A stretch of 43,641 nucleotides of DNA. It comes from Acidimicrobiia bacterium (GTDB taxonomy: Bacteria; Actinomycetota; Acidimicrobiia; Acidimicrobiales; CATQHL01). The stretch is from positions 7,816 through 51,456 of the forward strand of contig JAGWAL010000002.1 in NCBI GenBank assembly GCA_021296415.1, in the 5' to 3' direction. Positions 29,771 through 38,110 of the stretch are shown piece after piece; position 1 is the stretch's first letter, and each line of letters opens with the position of its first letter. The notes under the pieces were generated by a model. It did not search any database. It was not told the DNA's origin and was given only the letters and a program-made list of their open reading frames with translations. A program made the position numbers and the translations under genes.

Positions 29771-29819
29771 CCGGCGCCTGCTCGCGGGCTGTCCGGGGCG
29801 CTTCCGGCGGCTCCGGTGT

Positions 29820-30665
29820 TCAGGGACGTTCCGGTCCGCGGGCGACCGCGTAGACCCGGCGCCGGCTCACACCGAGGGCCGCGGCGACGGCGGAGGTGAG
29901 ATCGCGCACCGAGGCCTCGGGTGAGGCGGCCCGCTCCGCCGCCAGCGCCTCGGCGATGTCGGCATCGGTGGGTGGAGCCGGCGGCGGCGCCCCTTCGATG
30001 ACGAGGACGAGCTCGCCCCGGATGCCCGAGGCGGCCCAGTCGGACAACTCGGCGAGTGTGCCCCGCCAGATCTCCTCGTGCAGCTTGGTGAGTTCGCGCA
30101 CCGCCACGGCCCGTCGCTGCGGGCCGAACGACCCGGCGAGGTCGACGGCGGTGCGCTCGCAGCGGTGCGGGGCCTCCAGCAGCACCACCGCCCGCTCGGA
30201 AGCGGCCAGCTCCGCCAGGCGCGCGCTGCGGGCGGCGCCACGGCGTGGCAGGAACCCCTCGTAGACGAACCTGCCCGATGTCAGACCGCTGACCGCCGCC
30301 GCCGCCAGGGGCGCCGACGGCCCCGGCACGATCGTCACGGCGCAGCCGGCATCGGCTGCGGCCCGGACGAGGCGCTCACCGGGATCGGCGACGCCCGGCG
30401 TCCCGGCGTCGGTCACGTACGCCACCCGCGCGCCGGACCGGATGCGCGCCACGAGCGACGGTGCCGCCTCCGCCTCGGTGTGCTCGTTGATCGCAAGCAG
30501 TTCCCTGCCGGAGATCCCGGCGAGCGCCAGCAGGCGGCTCGTCCGCCGGGTGTCCTCGCAGGCGATCACGTCGGCGGTCGACAGCTCCTCGACGGCACGC
30601 GGCGCCAGATCGCCCATGTTGCCGATGGGCGTCGCCACCAGCACCAGCGCCGGGTCACCGGGCAC
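29820..30665 (-). CDS. rsmI: 16S rRNA (cytidine1402-2'-O)-methyltransferase
   Basis: This 281-residue tetrapyrrole-methylase-fold protein has LVLVATPIGNMGDLAPRAVE, ACEDTRRTSRLL, VAYVTDAGTPGVADPG, IVPGPSAPLAAAAVSGL, FEGFLP-like YEGFLPRRG, LLEAPHRCERT and AVRELTKLHEEIWRG, all RsmI signatures. It methylates the ribose of C1402 in the decoding centre. GTG 30665 follows the DUF192 gene by 5 bases. The C-terminal helical region ends SRRRVYAVA. Confidence 0.94.
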   Translation of the reverse strand: MPGDPALVLVATPIGNMGDLAPRAVEELSTADVIACEDTRRTSRLLALAGISGRELLAINEHTEAEAAPSLVARIRSGARVAYVTDAGTPGVADPGERLVRAAADAGCAVTIVPGPSAPLAAAAVSGLTSGRFVYEGFLPRRGAARSARLAELAASERAVVLLEAPHRCERTAVDLAGSFGPQRRAVAVRELTKLHEEIWRGTLAELSDWAASGIRGELVLVIEGAPPPAPPTDADIAEALAAERAASPEASVRDLTSAVAAALGVSRRRVYAVARGPERP

Positions 30666-30670
30666 TGCGC

Positions 30671-31000
30671 CTACTCCCTGATCTCGAGGACCGTGCCCAC
30701 GCCGACTCCCCAGCGCTGCAGGCACCCCGCCTCGGTCTCCACCGCGCTGCAGGCCCGCAGGCGCGGCCGGCCCAGCCGCCACGGTCGCATCGTGACGATC
30801 TCCAGCACCCTCCCCTCGGCGTCGCAGTAGGCCACGTCGATGGTGAAACGCATCCCCAGGGTGTGCACCGCCCGCGTCCGCGGCAACCACAGCGCCCCCT
30901 CGAAGCGGTCGCGGGCCAGCAGCCCGCGGGCACGTCGGCGGGCGCCGCGCGCCACCTCCAGGCTCGCAAAGACCCTGTCCCCTGCCACGAGCCACGGCAT
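30671..31000 (-). CDS. DUF192 domain protein
   Basis: This 109-residue protein matches DUF192: RARGLLARDRFEGALWLP, the core AVHTLGMRFTIDVAYCD, RPWRLGRPRLRACSAVE and the end GCLQRWGVGVGTVLEI. ATG 31000 (MPWLVAGDRV) fits the family start; a longer frame to GTG 31078 would add a basic low-complexity segment without family support. The function of DUF192 proteins is not known. It sits 5 bases before rsmI, so the two are cotranscribed. Confidence 0.85.
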   Translation of the reverse strand: MPWLVAGDRVFASLEVARGARRRARGLLARDRFEGALWLPRTRAVHTLGMRFTIDVAYCDAEGRVLEIVTMRPWRLGRPRLRACSAVETEAGCLQRWGVGVGTVLEIRE

Positions 31001-31101
31001 CTGTCCAGTCTGCCCGCCGCGGCCCCGGCCGCGGTTGCACCGCGCCCCCGTGCCGGACGGAAGTCGGACCCGTGTCACAGCCAGGTGGTAGAACTACATG
31101 C

Positions 31102-32046
31102 ATGGAATCAACGGACGCCGACCTCGGCGCGGACCCCGGTCAATCCCTCCTGTCCACTGCCGGCCTGGAAGCTGACGCCGGGGCGCCACCGGCGTCCGGT
31201 GAGACGGACAGCGTGGTGCACATACCCGTACCCCCCAAGCACCTCTCCCCCTCCAGCGCCTCCGTGTTCCGGCAATGCCCCCAGCGCTGGAAGTTCCGCT
31301 ACATCGACAGGCTGCCCGATCCGCCCGGGGAAGCGGCCCTGGCGGGCACGTTCGCCCATCGCGTGCTCGAGGACCTGCTGAGCCTCGAGCCTCAGGACCG
31401 AACGATGGACCGCGCCCGAGCGCTTGCGACGGAAGTCTGGTCGGACATGCAGGACGACAGGGACTTCAGGGCGCTCGAGCTGGATCCCGACGGCGTCCGG
31501 AACTTCAAGTGGGCGGCCTGGCGAGCCATCGAGGGGCTGTGGGACCTCGAGGATCCCAAGACGGTGGAACTCATCGACACCGAGACGGAGGTGTCGGTCG
31601 AGATCGGCGGCGTCCCCTTCATCGGATACATCGACCGTGTCGAGAGCACCGCCGACGGGCTGGTCATCAGCGACTACAAGTCGGGACGGGCGCCGGGCCG
31701 GCGGTTCTCCAGCGACCGGCTCGAGCAGGTGCTCCTGTACGCCGCCGCCTTCGCCGAGTTGCAGGGCACGCTCCCGGCGCGGGCGCGTCTCCTGTACCTC
31801 GGCCAGAGGATCGACGAGGCCGAGGTCACGGCCGAGAACATCGGTGAGGTCACCGAGCGTCTGGCCGACACGTGGGAGGAGTTGCTCCGGCGTTCGGAGA
31901 CGGGCGAGTTCCCGCCGGATCCCGGTCCGCTGTGCGGCTGGTGCGCCTTCGTCCGGCACTGCCCCGAGGGACTCGCCGAAGTCGAGCGCCGCCACCAGGC
32001 CGGCTCGCTCCGACCCGACGCCCCCGCCCTCGCCGAGGCCGTCTGA
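31102..32046 (+). CDS. RecB-like PD-(D/E)XK nuclease with probable [4Fe-4S] cluster
   Basis: This 314-residue protein has HLSPSSASVFRQCPQRWKFR near the N-terminus, GTFAHRVLEDLL, the nuclease core GYIDRVESTADG followed by VISDYKSGRAPG (Asp and Asp-x-Lys), LEQVLLYAAAF, and a C-terminal CGWCAFVRHCPEG. The early Cys with the three late Cys is the iron-sulfur pattern of AddB and Cas4-type nucleases. No CRISPR genes or helicase lie nearby, so it is a stand-alone repair-type exonuclease. ATG 31102 is preferred over the upstream GTG 31072; TAGAAC just upstream may be a -10 box. Confidence 0.85.
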   Translation: MESTDADLGADPGQSLLSTAGLEADAGAPPASGETDSVVHIPVPPKHLSPSSASVFRQCPQRWKFRYIDRLPDPPGEAALAGTFAHRVLEDLLSLEPQDRTMDRARALATEVWSDMQDDRDFRALELDPDGVRNFKWAAWRAIEGLWDLEDPKTVELIDTETEVSVEIGGVPFIGYIDRVESTADGLVISDYKSGRAPGRRFSSDRLEQVLLYAAAFAELQGTLPARARLLYLGQRIDEAEVTAENIGEVTERLADTWEELLRRSETGEFPPDPGPLCGWCAFVRHCPEGLAEVERRHQAGSLRPDAPALAEAV

Positions 32047-32184
32047 CTGTCGGCGTGGCCCGCGCCCCGCAGCTCGAGCCGACAACGCCGCACGAGAGTG
32101 TGACCACCCGGCCCGCCGGGGACGCGGCCGGCAGGTGCCGGCGCGGCTCGGGCTGCGCGATCGCGCATACGGGCGGATCCCGCG

Positions 32185-32985
32185 GTGCCTGAACTGCCCG
32201 AGGTGGAGACCATCCGTGGCCAGCTGGAGCCGCGGCTTGTGGGGCGCCGCATCACCGAGGCCGGAAGCCTCGCCTCGGAGAAGTTCCTCCCCGCTCGGGA
32301 TGCTGCCGGCCGGACGGTTGCGCGCCTGTCGCGCCGGGGCAAGTACCTCATCGTCGCACTAAGCGGCGGACAGGATCTGGTCGTGCATCTGGGCATGACG
32401 GGGCGCCTACAGTTCACCGCCGCCGCGCCGCCCAGTGACGGTTACGTGCGGGCGTGGTGGAGTCTCGACGACGGCGCCGTCCTGGAGTTGCACGACGTGC
32501 GTCGCTTCGGGAGAGTGCGGCTGGTCCCCGCAGGGTGCTACGACACCATCCCGACGCTGGCGCAGCTGGGTCCCGAGCCGCTGGGCGCCGAGTTCGACGC
32601 CGCCCGATTGTGGGCGGCGCTGCGGCAGAGCCGGCGACGGGTCAAGACCCAGTTGCTCAGCCAGCGCCCGGTTGCGGGGCTGGGCAACATCTACGCCGAC
32701 GAGGCTCTCTGGCGGGCCGGCATCAACCCGGCCAAGCGCCGGATCACCCGGGCCGAGGCCGCCGCCCTGCACGCGGCGATCCCCGAGGTGTTGCGGCAGG
32801 CCATCGCCCACCGCGGCACCACGTTCCGCGACTACCGCACCCTGCTGGGCCCGGGGGGCGACAACTACGCCCATCTGGACTGCTACGGCCGCGGCGGCGA
32901 ACCCTGCCGCCGCTGTGGTGCGGAACTGCGGAGTCGCGTCCTCGACGCCCGCAACACCACCTACTGCCCCAGTTGCCAACGCTGA
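32185..32985 (+). CDS. mutM: Formamidopyrimidine-DNA glycosylase
   Basis: This 266-residue enzyme removes 8-oxoguanine and formamidopyrimidines. The N-terminal PELPEVETI holds the catalytic Pro and Glu; Lys53 lies in RRGKYL, HLGMTGRL and RFGRV follow, the H2TH region includes VAGLGNIYADEALW, and the C-terminal zinc finger is CRRCG then CPSC. GTG 32185 must be the start because the proline after it becomes the nucleophile. It follows the RecB-like nuclease by 138 bases; both are DNA repair genes. Confidence 0.96.
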   Translation: MPELPEVETIRGQLEPRLVGRRITEAGSLASEKFLPARDAAGRTVARLSRRGKYLIVALSGGQDLVVHLGMTGRLQFTAAAPPSDGYVRAWWSLDDGAVLELHDVRRFGRVRLVPAGCYDTIPTLAQLGPEPLGAEFDAARLWAALRQSRRRVKTQLLSQRPVAGLGNIYADEALWRAGINPAKRRITRAEAAALHAAIPEVLRQAIAHRGTTFRDYRTLLGPGGDNYAHLDCYGRGGEPCRRCGAELRSRVLDARNTTYCPSCQR

Positions 32986-33094
32986 ACGAACGCCGACGCC
33001 GGATGCCTTGTCCATGGTGGCGGGGAAGGGGCGCCGCGGTTGGCACATGGGCCGGTACGGCCGCGCCGGGTGACGAGAACTAGCGTTGACGGCA

Positions 33095-33108
33095 GCGGGG
33101 CATCCCGC
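33095..33108. other. Short perfect hairpin upstream of selD
   Basis: GCGGG-GCAT-CCCGC forms a 5-bp stem and 4-base loop, 36-49 bases before the selD ATG and just after a TTGACG (33086-33091). It could affect selD translation or be an operator. Confidence 0.25.
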
Positions 33109-33144
33109 CATGACCCGATACGAGACACGACACGGGACTTCCCC

Positions 33145-34209
33145 ATGACGTACCGCCTGACGCAGTACAGCCACGGCGCGGGTTGAGCCGGCAAGCTCGG
33201 TCCCGACGACCTGGCGCAGGTTCTGCGCTCCCTCACCCACGAGATCCACCCCGATCTGCTGATCGGCACCGGCGACGACGCCGCCGTTTGGCGCCGGCCG
33301 GACGGCCGCGCCCTCGTGGCGACGGTCGACTTCTTCCCGCCGGTCACCGACGACGCGCACACCTGGGGACGCATCGCCGCCGCCAATGCCGCCAGCGACG
33401 TCTACGCCATGGGCGGCCGACCCCTGTTCGCGTTGAACGTGGTGGTCTGGCCGCGTGAACGCCTTCCCCTCGATCTGCTCGCCGAGGTGCTGCGCGGCGG
33501 CGCCCGCACCGCAGCCGAGGGCGGCTGGAGTGTGGTCGGCGGTCACACGACCGACGGGCCCGAACCGGTCTACGGCCAGGTCGTCACCGGCGAGGTGGAT
33601 CCCGACCGGCTGCTGCGCTCCGGTGGCGCCGAGCCGGGCCAGCTCCTGGTGCTCACCAAGCCGCTGGGCACCGGCATCGTCACCACGGCGCACAAGCGAC
33701 TGGCACCGGGCGACTCCGGCCTGCCGGAGAGCGCTCTCGAGGCCGCGGTGGCCCAGATGTGCCGGCTGAACGACACGGCCGCGGGGCTGGCACTGGAGGC
33801 GGGAGTCACGGGCGCCACCGACGTCACGGGATTCGGCCTCCTCGGCCACCTGCGGGAGATGTGCGCGGCCAGCAACCTCGGGGCGCGCCTCGACGCCGCC
33901 ACCGTGCCATTGCTTCCGGAGGTCGAGACCCTCGCCGCCGCCGGTCACGTCCCCGGCGGGACGGGACGCAACATCGCCGCCGTGCAGGCGCACCTACGCT
34001 TCGAGCCCGCCGACGCCGACCGCGGCGCCGTGCTGCTGAACATCCTGGCCGACCCCCAGACCTCAGGCGGGTTGCTCCTGGCGTGCCCGCCGGGAGCGGT
34101 CGACGACCTCCTGGGCGACCTGGCGGCAGCAGGACACACGCCCGCCATCGTGGGAGAGACCAGCGGCTCGATCCCGACCGGGGCGATCGAGTTGATCGCG
34201 GGCATGTGA
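33145..34209 (+). CDS. selD: Selenide, water dikinase, selenocysteine-containing
   Basis: This 354-residue protein makes selenophosphate from selenide and ATP. ATG 33145 leads in frame through TGA at 33184-33186, read as selenocysteine 14 in the segment SHGAG-Sec-AGKLGP. This aligns with GAGCGCK of E. coli SelD, where the first Cys is catalytic and Lys20 essential; both Sec and Lys are kept, while the second Cys is Gly. After the TGA the frame holds the full family: LIGTGDDAAVW, AAANAASDVYAMGG, VVGGHTTDGPEPVYG, GVTGATDVTGFGLLGHL and ADPQTSGGLL. A candidate SECIS follows the TGA. The stop overlaps the next gene. Confidence 0.93.
33213..33229 (+). promoter_or_regulatory. Candidate bacterial SECIS element in selD
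   Basis: GCGCAG (33214-33219) pairs perfectly with CTGCGC (33223-33228) around the loop GTT, with a G-U pair closing the base. The loop begins 34 bases after the TGA and starts with G-U. This meets the known bacterial rules of a G in the first two loop positions and a spacing of about 16-37 bases for SelB recognition. Confidence 0.7.
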
Positions 34210-34964
34210 GACGCCCCGTCGGGAAGGACCGCCCGCCGCCACGCGTGACGCGGGTCCGGCGCGCTCGCACCGCCGCCGTGCGCCTCCTCCTCGTGGCGGC
34301 GGGCCTGGCAGCGGCGCTGTCGGTGGGTTCGCTCCTCGTGGCGCAGGACGACCTGGTCGCCCCGGGTGTCCGCATCGTGATCGTGGCGTTCGTCGTCGGT
34401 GCGATCCCCTTCTCGAACCTGCTGGCACAGTCGATGGCGGCCACCGACCTGCGCACCGTCGGCAGCGGCACCGTCTCCGGCACAGCCCTGTACCGCGTCG
34501 CCGGCTTCGCCCCGCTGGCCTTCGGGGGGATCATGGACATCGCCAAGGGAGCGCCGGGGGTCCTGGCAGCCGGCTCGGCTCCCGTCGTGAGCGCCCTCGC
34601 CGCCGGCGCCGCCGTGGCCGGGCACAACTGGTCACCCTTCCTCCGGGGAGCCGGGGGGCGCGGCGTCTCGCCCGCCATGGGTGCACTGGCCGTGGTGTTC
34701 TGGCCGGGCGCCGTACTCCTGCTGGCGGGCCTGGCGGTCGGCCGGGTGCTGCGCCAGACCGCGTTCGTATCGTTCCTGGCGATTCTGGCGGTTCCGTTCC
34801 TGGCGCTGTCCTGGGGCGGGCGCGACGCCACACTGGCGGGCTCACTCGTCGCCGCGGCGATGCTGCTCAAGCGGCTGACCGGCAACAACGCCCTGCCCCC
34901 GGCCGGGCGGCGGCCGCGAGTCCTCCTGCAACGCCTGCTCTGCGACAACGACGGTCCGCCATGA
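34206..34964 (+). CDS. Divergent PlsY-like glycerol-3-phosphate acyltransferase family membrane protein
   Basis: This 252-residue protein has several membrane helices and the PlsY layout: VGAIPFSNLLAQ, DLRTVGSGTVSGTALYRVAG (motif 1 region), MDIAKGAPGVLAA (motif 2 region) and GHNWSPFLRGAGGRGVSPAMG (motif 3 region). Motif 1 of PlsY is normally GSGNxGATNVxR and motif 3 GGKGVAT; here Thr replaces the Asn and GGRGVSP replaces GGKGVAT. It may be a true acyltransferase or a specialised paralogue. GTG 34206 overlaps the selD stop as GTGA; a later GTG at 34245 is possible. Confidence 0.75.
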   Translation: MRRPVGKDRPPPRVTRVRRARTAAVRLLLVAAGLAAALSVGSLLVAQDDLVAPGVRIVIVAFVVGAIPFSNLLAQSMAATDLRTVGSGTVSGTALYRVAGFAPLAFGGIMDIAKGAPGVLAAGSAPVVSALAAGAAVAGHNWSPFLRGAGGRGVSPAMGALAVVFWPGAVLLLAGLAVGRVLRQTAFVSFLAILAVPFLALSWGGRDATLAGSLVAAAMLLKRLTGNNALPPAGRRPRVLLQRLLCDNDGPP

Positions 34965-36214
34965 GTTCGCTGCGCCGTGTGCTGAGCGGCCACGACTTCC
35001 GCCGCCTGCTCATCGGGCAGGGCATCTCGGGACTGGGCGACTGGATGGCCACGTTCGCGCTGATGGCCCTGGCCTGGGAGGTGACCTCCTCCACGAGCGC
35101 CGTGGGGGGGATCCTGACGCTGCGCCTGCTGCCGGCGGCACTCGGCGGGACCGTGGCCGCCAGAGTCTCGCTGCGCTGGGATCGCCGCCGCACCATGCTG
35201 GCGACCGACCTGATGCGCATGGGAATCGTGGCGATCATCCCGCTCATCGCCCGGCTGTGGTGGATCTACCTGTGGGCGTTCGTCCTGGAAGCGGCAAGCG
35301 TCATCTTCCTGTCCGCTCGCGACGCCGCCGTCCCGGATCTCGCCGACACCGACGACCTGCCGACGGCCAACAGCCTGATGCTGGGCTCGTCGTTCGGCAG
35401 CATCCCCGTCGGCGCGGGCGCGTTCGCCGTCCTGACCCTGCTGCCGTTCGCCGACGAGGGCTGGTTGGCGTCGCGCCCGCACGCCACCGTGTTCTGGATC
35501 GACGCCGTGACCTACCTCGCCTCGGCTCTCCTCATCGCCCGGATGGCGCCCCTGAAGCAACCCACCGGCGCCGTGGCGGCGGGCACCAGCACGGGACGTC
35601 TGCGAGACGCCGCGCACATTCCCCTCGTCCGGTCGGTCATGCCGGCGGCCGCTGCGGTGGCGCTCGGGCTCGGAGCGCTGTTCTCCCTGGGTCTGAGCCT
35701 GGTGCTCGTGGAATTGGCGGCATCGAACCTGGAATTCGGAGTGTTGATCGCCATCTTCGGTGTGGGGGCGGGAGCCGGCCTGATCATCGCCACCCAGCTG
35801 GCGCTCCCGCTGATGGAGATGACCCGCTACGGCACCCTGACCATGGGCGCCCTTGTGGCCTGTATGAGCCTCAGCCCCGTTCTCTGGCTGACCTACCTGG
35901 GCGCGTTCGGCTTCGGCCTGGCGGCGACGGTCGCCCTCACGTCGGGCATGACGGCCCTGCAGTCCGGCACCACCGAGATAGAACGCGGCCTTGCGTTCGC
36001 CGCCTTCCACATGGTCATCCGGATGGCGTTGGGGCTCGCCGCGGTGGTGGCCGGCGCGATCCGCGACGCCCTCGACGAGGTGAGGATCTTCGACGTCTTG
36101 ACGCTCAGCGGGACCCGGCTCGTGCTCCTGGCCTCGGGGATCCTCGTGCTGGGCAGCGCCGCCGCCGTACGCACCGGCTCTGGCGCCGATCCGCGAAGCC
36201 CGCAGGAGCCATGA
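34961..36214 (+). CDS. MFS transporter
   Basis: This 417-residue protein has about 12 hydrophobic segments. The N-terminus FRRLLIGQGISGLGDWMATFALMALAW is typical of MFS_3-type exporters, with RWDRRRTMLATDLMRMG as the loop 2-3 element and RDAAVPDLADTDDLPTANSL after helix 4. The substrate cannot be read. ATG 34961 overlaps the end of the PlsY-like gene as ATGA, so selD, the acyltransferase-like gene and this transporter are coupled. Confidence 0.88.
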   Translation: MSSLRRVLSGHDFRRLLIGQGISGLGDWMATFALMALAWEVTSSTSAVGGILTLRLLPAALGGTVAARVSLRWDRRRTMLATDLMRMGIVAIIPLIARLWWIYLWAFVLEAASVIFLSARDAAVPDLADTDDLPTANSLMLGSSFGSIPVGAGAFAVLTLLPFADEGWLASRPHATVFWIDAVTYLASALLIARMAPLKQPTGAVAAGTSTGRLRDAAHIPLVRSVMPAAAAVALGLGALFSLGLSLVLVELAASNLEFGVLIAIFGVGAGAGLIIATQLALPLMEMTRYGTLTMGALVACMSLSPVLWLTYLGAFGFGLAATVALTSGMTALQSGTTEIERGLAFAAFHMVIRMALGLAAVVAGAIRDALDEVRIFDVLTLSGTRLVLLASGILVLGSAAAVRTGSGADPRSPQEP

Positions 36215-36275
36215 CCGTCGCGCGGGCGATCGCACGCGGCGCGCACCTGTCCGCCGCTTCCGCAGAGGCGGGCTC

Positions 36276-37118
36276 GTGACCGTCGCCATCGTGACCGACA
36301 GCGCCGCGGCACTCCCCGAGGAATTGGAGCGCCGACTCGACATCACCGTCGTCCCGATCCTCCTCACCATCGACGGCGAACAGGTCGCCGACAACGCCCT
36401 CCCCCCTCGAGACCTCCTCGCCGCCGGGAGGCTGAGCACTGCCGCGCCGGGACCGGGCGCCTTCGCTCGGGCCGTGCGCGAGCGGCAAAGCCCCGATGGC
36501 GTGCTCGTGCTCACCGTGTCGGCGAGGTTGTCGGGCTGCCACCAAGCGGCCGTACTCGGAGCGAGGGAGGCCGGCGGGCGCACGATCGTGGTGGACACCG
36601 CCAACGCCGCCGGCGGCCAGGCCCTCGCCGTCCACGCTGCCGCCGTGGCGGCCCGCGGGGGCGCGGACCTCGAGCAGGCTGCCGGAGCGGCCCGCCACGT
36701 CGCCGCCCGCGTCCACCTGATAGGCGTCCTCGGTGGCCTCGAGCAGCTCGTACGCAGCGGGCGGCTCCCCGCCATGGCGGGACGGGCCGGTGACCGCCTC
36801 GGTGTGCGGCCACTGTTCGACGTGCACGACGGGCGAATCCGCCGGCTGCTACCGAGTCGCAGCACGGCCGGCGCCCACCGCCGGATCCTGGAGCAGGTGC
36901 ACCAGAGCCGCCCGGCCGAGGTCCGTGACCTGCACGTCGCCGCCGTCCACGCCGATGCCGCTGATGACGCCGAGTCACTCCTGGCGGCGGTCACGGCGGT
37001 GCGCGAGCCGGCCACAAGCTTCATCGGCGGCTTCGGCGGGGCGCTCGTGGCCACGGCCGGCGTCGGCGTCTCCGGCCTCGCCTGGTGGTGGGAGTCCCCG
37101 CAGGACGGTCTCCGGTAG
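36276..37118 (+). CDS. DegV family fatty-acid-binding protein
   Basis: This 280-residue protein has VAIVTDSAAALPEEL, VVPILLTIDGE, LSTAAPGPGAFARAV and TVSARLSGCHQAAVLGA, the usual DegV motifs that bind the fatty acid carboxylate, and the later GGLEQLVRSGRLPAMAG. DegV/FakB proteins bind fatty acids and in Firmicutes present them to the kinase FakA; no FakA-like gene is in the window. GTG 36276 starts 61 bases after the MFS gene. The C-terminus is shorter than some members but complete. Confidence 0.9.
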   Translation: MTVAIVTDSAAALPEELERRLDITVVPILLTIDGEQVADNALPPRDLLAAGRLSTAAPGPGAFARAVRERQSPDGVLVLTVSARLSGCHQAAVLGAREAGGRTIVVDTANAAGGQALAVHAAAVAARGGADLEQAAGAARHVAARVHLIGVLGGLEQLVRSGRLPAMAGRAGDRLGVRPLFDVHDGRIRRLLPSRSTAGAHRRILEQVHQSRPAEVRDLHVAAVHADAADDAESLLAAVTAVREPATSFIGGFGGALVATAGVGVSGLAWWWESPQDGLR

Positions 37119-37120
37119 TT

Positions 37121-37152
37121 CCGGCGTGCGTCCCCGGGCCGGGGCGCGCCGG
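37121..37152. terminator. Strong GC hairpin between convergent degV and map
   Basis: CCCCG (37132-37136) pairs with CGGGG (37140-37144) around a 3-base loop. Further pairs outside (GCG with CGC across a bulge, and CCGGCG at 37121 against CGCCGG at 37147) extend it. It fills the 40-base gap between convergent stops, so it could end transcription both ways. There is no T-run. Confidence 0.4.
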
Positions 37153-37158
37153 AGGTGG

Positions 37159-38106
37159 TCAGCCGGTGTGCGCGCCAGGTGCGGACGCCACGGACAACTC
37201 GTGGGCACAGCGGCCGTCGGATGCGACGGTCAGGATCTCCGCACCGCCCGAGTTCACCACGAGCGTGTGCTCGAACTGCGCCGAGCGGGAGCGGTCGGCG
37301 GTCACCGCCGTCCAGCCGTCGTTCCACAGCTCCACCTGCGGGCTCCCGAGCGTCAGCATCGGTTCGATCGTGAACGTCATGCCCTCGGCCAGCGGTGTGG
37401 AGTTCCGCGGATCGTGGTAATGGGGGATCTGCAGGTTGCCGTGGAAGTCCGGCCCGACGCCGTGGCCGACGAACTCGCGCACCACGCCGAGGCGTCCGGG
37501 GCGTGCCACTCCCTCGATGGCCTTGCCGATTGCGCTCACGGGAACACCCGGAGCGACGGCCTCGATCGCCGCCTCGAGAGCTCGGAGGGTCCCGCGCACG
37601 AGCCGCCGGCTCTCGTCATCCACCTCGCCCACACCAAACATGGCCGACGTGTCGCCGTGTACGCCGTCGAGATACACCGTCACGTCGATGTTCACGATGT
37701 CGCCGGCTGCGAGCGGGCGACTGTCGGGAATCCCGTGACAGATGACCTCGTTCACCGACGTGCACACGGACTTCGGGAAGTTGCGGTAGCCGAGAGGGCT
37801 GGGGTAGGCGCCCCGCTCGAGCACCTCCGCGTGGACGATCGCGTCGATGGCATCCGTGGTGATCCCCGGCGCGACGTGTCTCCCGGCGATCATCAGCACC
37901 TCGGCAGCGGCCGCACCCGCCCGACGCATGGCATCGATCTCCGCCGGAGAGCGCACCGGCGCCATCCGCGCAGGCCCCGGTTCTCCATGGGCGTTCCGGA
38001 CATAGGGCGGGCGGGCGATCCGGCGGGGCACCGGCCGCGGCGGACCCACGATGCCCGGCTGCACCGACGCGGCATGCGTCTGCGGGCGACGCTTGCGCTT
38101 GGCCAC
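37159..38106 (-). CDS. map: Type I methionine aminopeptidase, MetAP1c-like
   Basis: This 315-residue enzyme removes initiator Met. The five metal ligands are visible: Asp141 and Asp152 (NIDVTVYLDGVHGDT), His215 (FVGHGVG), Glu248 (TIEPML) and Glu279 (QFEHT); His124 is in VICHGIP. The 50-residue N-terminal extension with RPVPRRIARPPYVRNA matches the proline-rich linker of mycobacterial MetAP1c. GTG 38106 follows the hydratase gene by 4 bases. Confidence 0.94.
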   Translation of the reverse strand: MAKRKRRPQTHAASVQPGIVGPPRPVPRRIARPPYVRNAHGEPGPARMAPVRSPAEIDAMRRAGAAAAEVLMIAGRHVAPGITTDAIDAIVHAEVLERGAYPSPLGYRNFPKSVCTSVNEVICHGIPDSRPLAAGDIVNIDVTVYLDGVHGDTSAMFGVGEVDDESRRLVRGTLRALEAAIEAVAPGVPVSAIGKAIEGVARPGRLGVVREFVGHGVGPDFHGNLQIPHYHDPRNSTPLAEGMTFTIEPMLTLGSPQVELWNDGWTAVTADRSRSAQFEHTLVVNSGGAEILTVASDGRCAHELSVASAPGAHTG

Positions 38107-38110
38107 TCCC

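Noticed and set aside
27518-29899. Plus-strand open frame of about 793 codons
   Set aside because: It is antisense to tatD and metG. The His/Gln/Arg-rich product is a mirror of high GC coding sequence.
31102-32046. Cas4 nuclease of a CRISPR system
   Set aside because: The fold and Cys pattern fit, but no cas1, cas2 or repeat array exists nearby; a general RecB-like nuclease is the safer call.
32986-33144. Possible tRNA-Sec (selC) gene next to selD
   Set aside because: No 90-base cloverleaf with a TCA anticodon and long extra arm could be assembled; only a small GCGGG hairpin is present.
33184-33186. TGA near the start of selD taken as a nonsense mutation or a reason to start at a later codon
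   Set aside because: The codon falls exactly on the catalytic Cys position, upstream sequence matches the SelD N-terminus (YSHGAG), and a SECIS-like hairpin follows. Recoding is the better reading.
33824-37327. Long minus-strand open frame (about 1167 codons)
   Set aside because: It runs opposite selD, the PlsY-like gene, the MFS gene and degV, all of which have strong family motifs. The product is low complexity.
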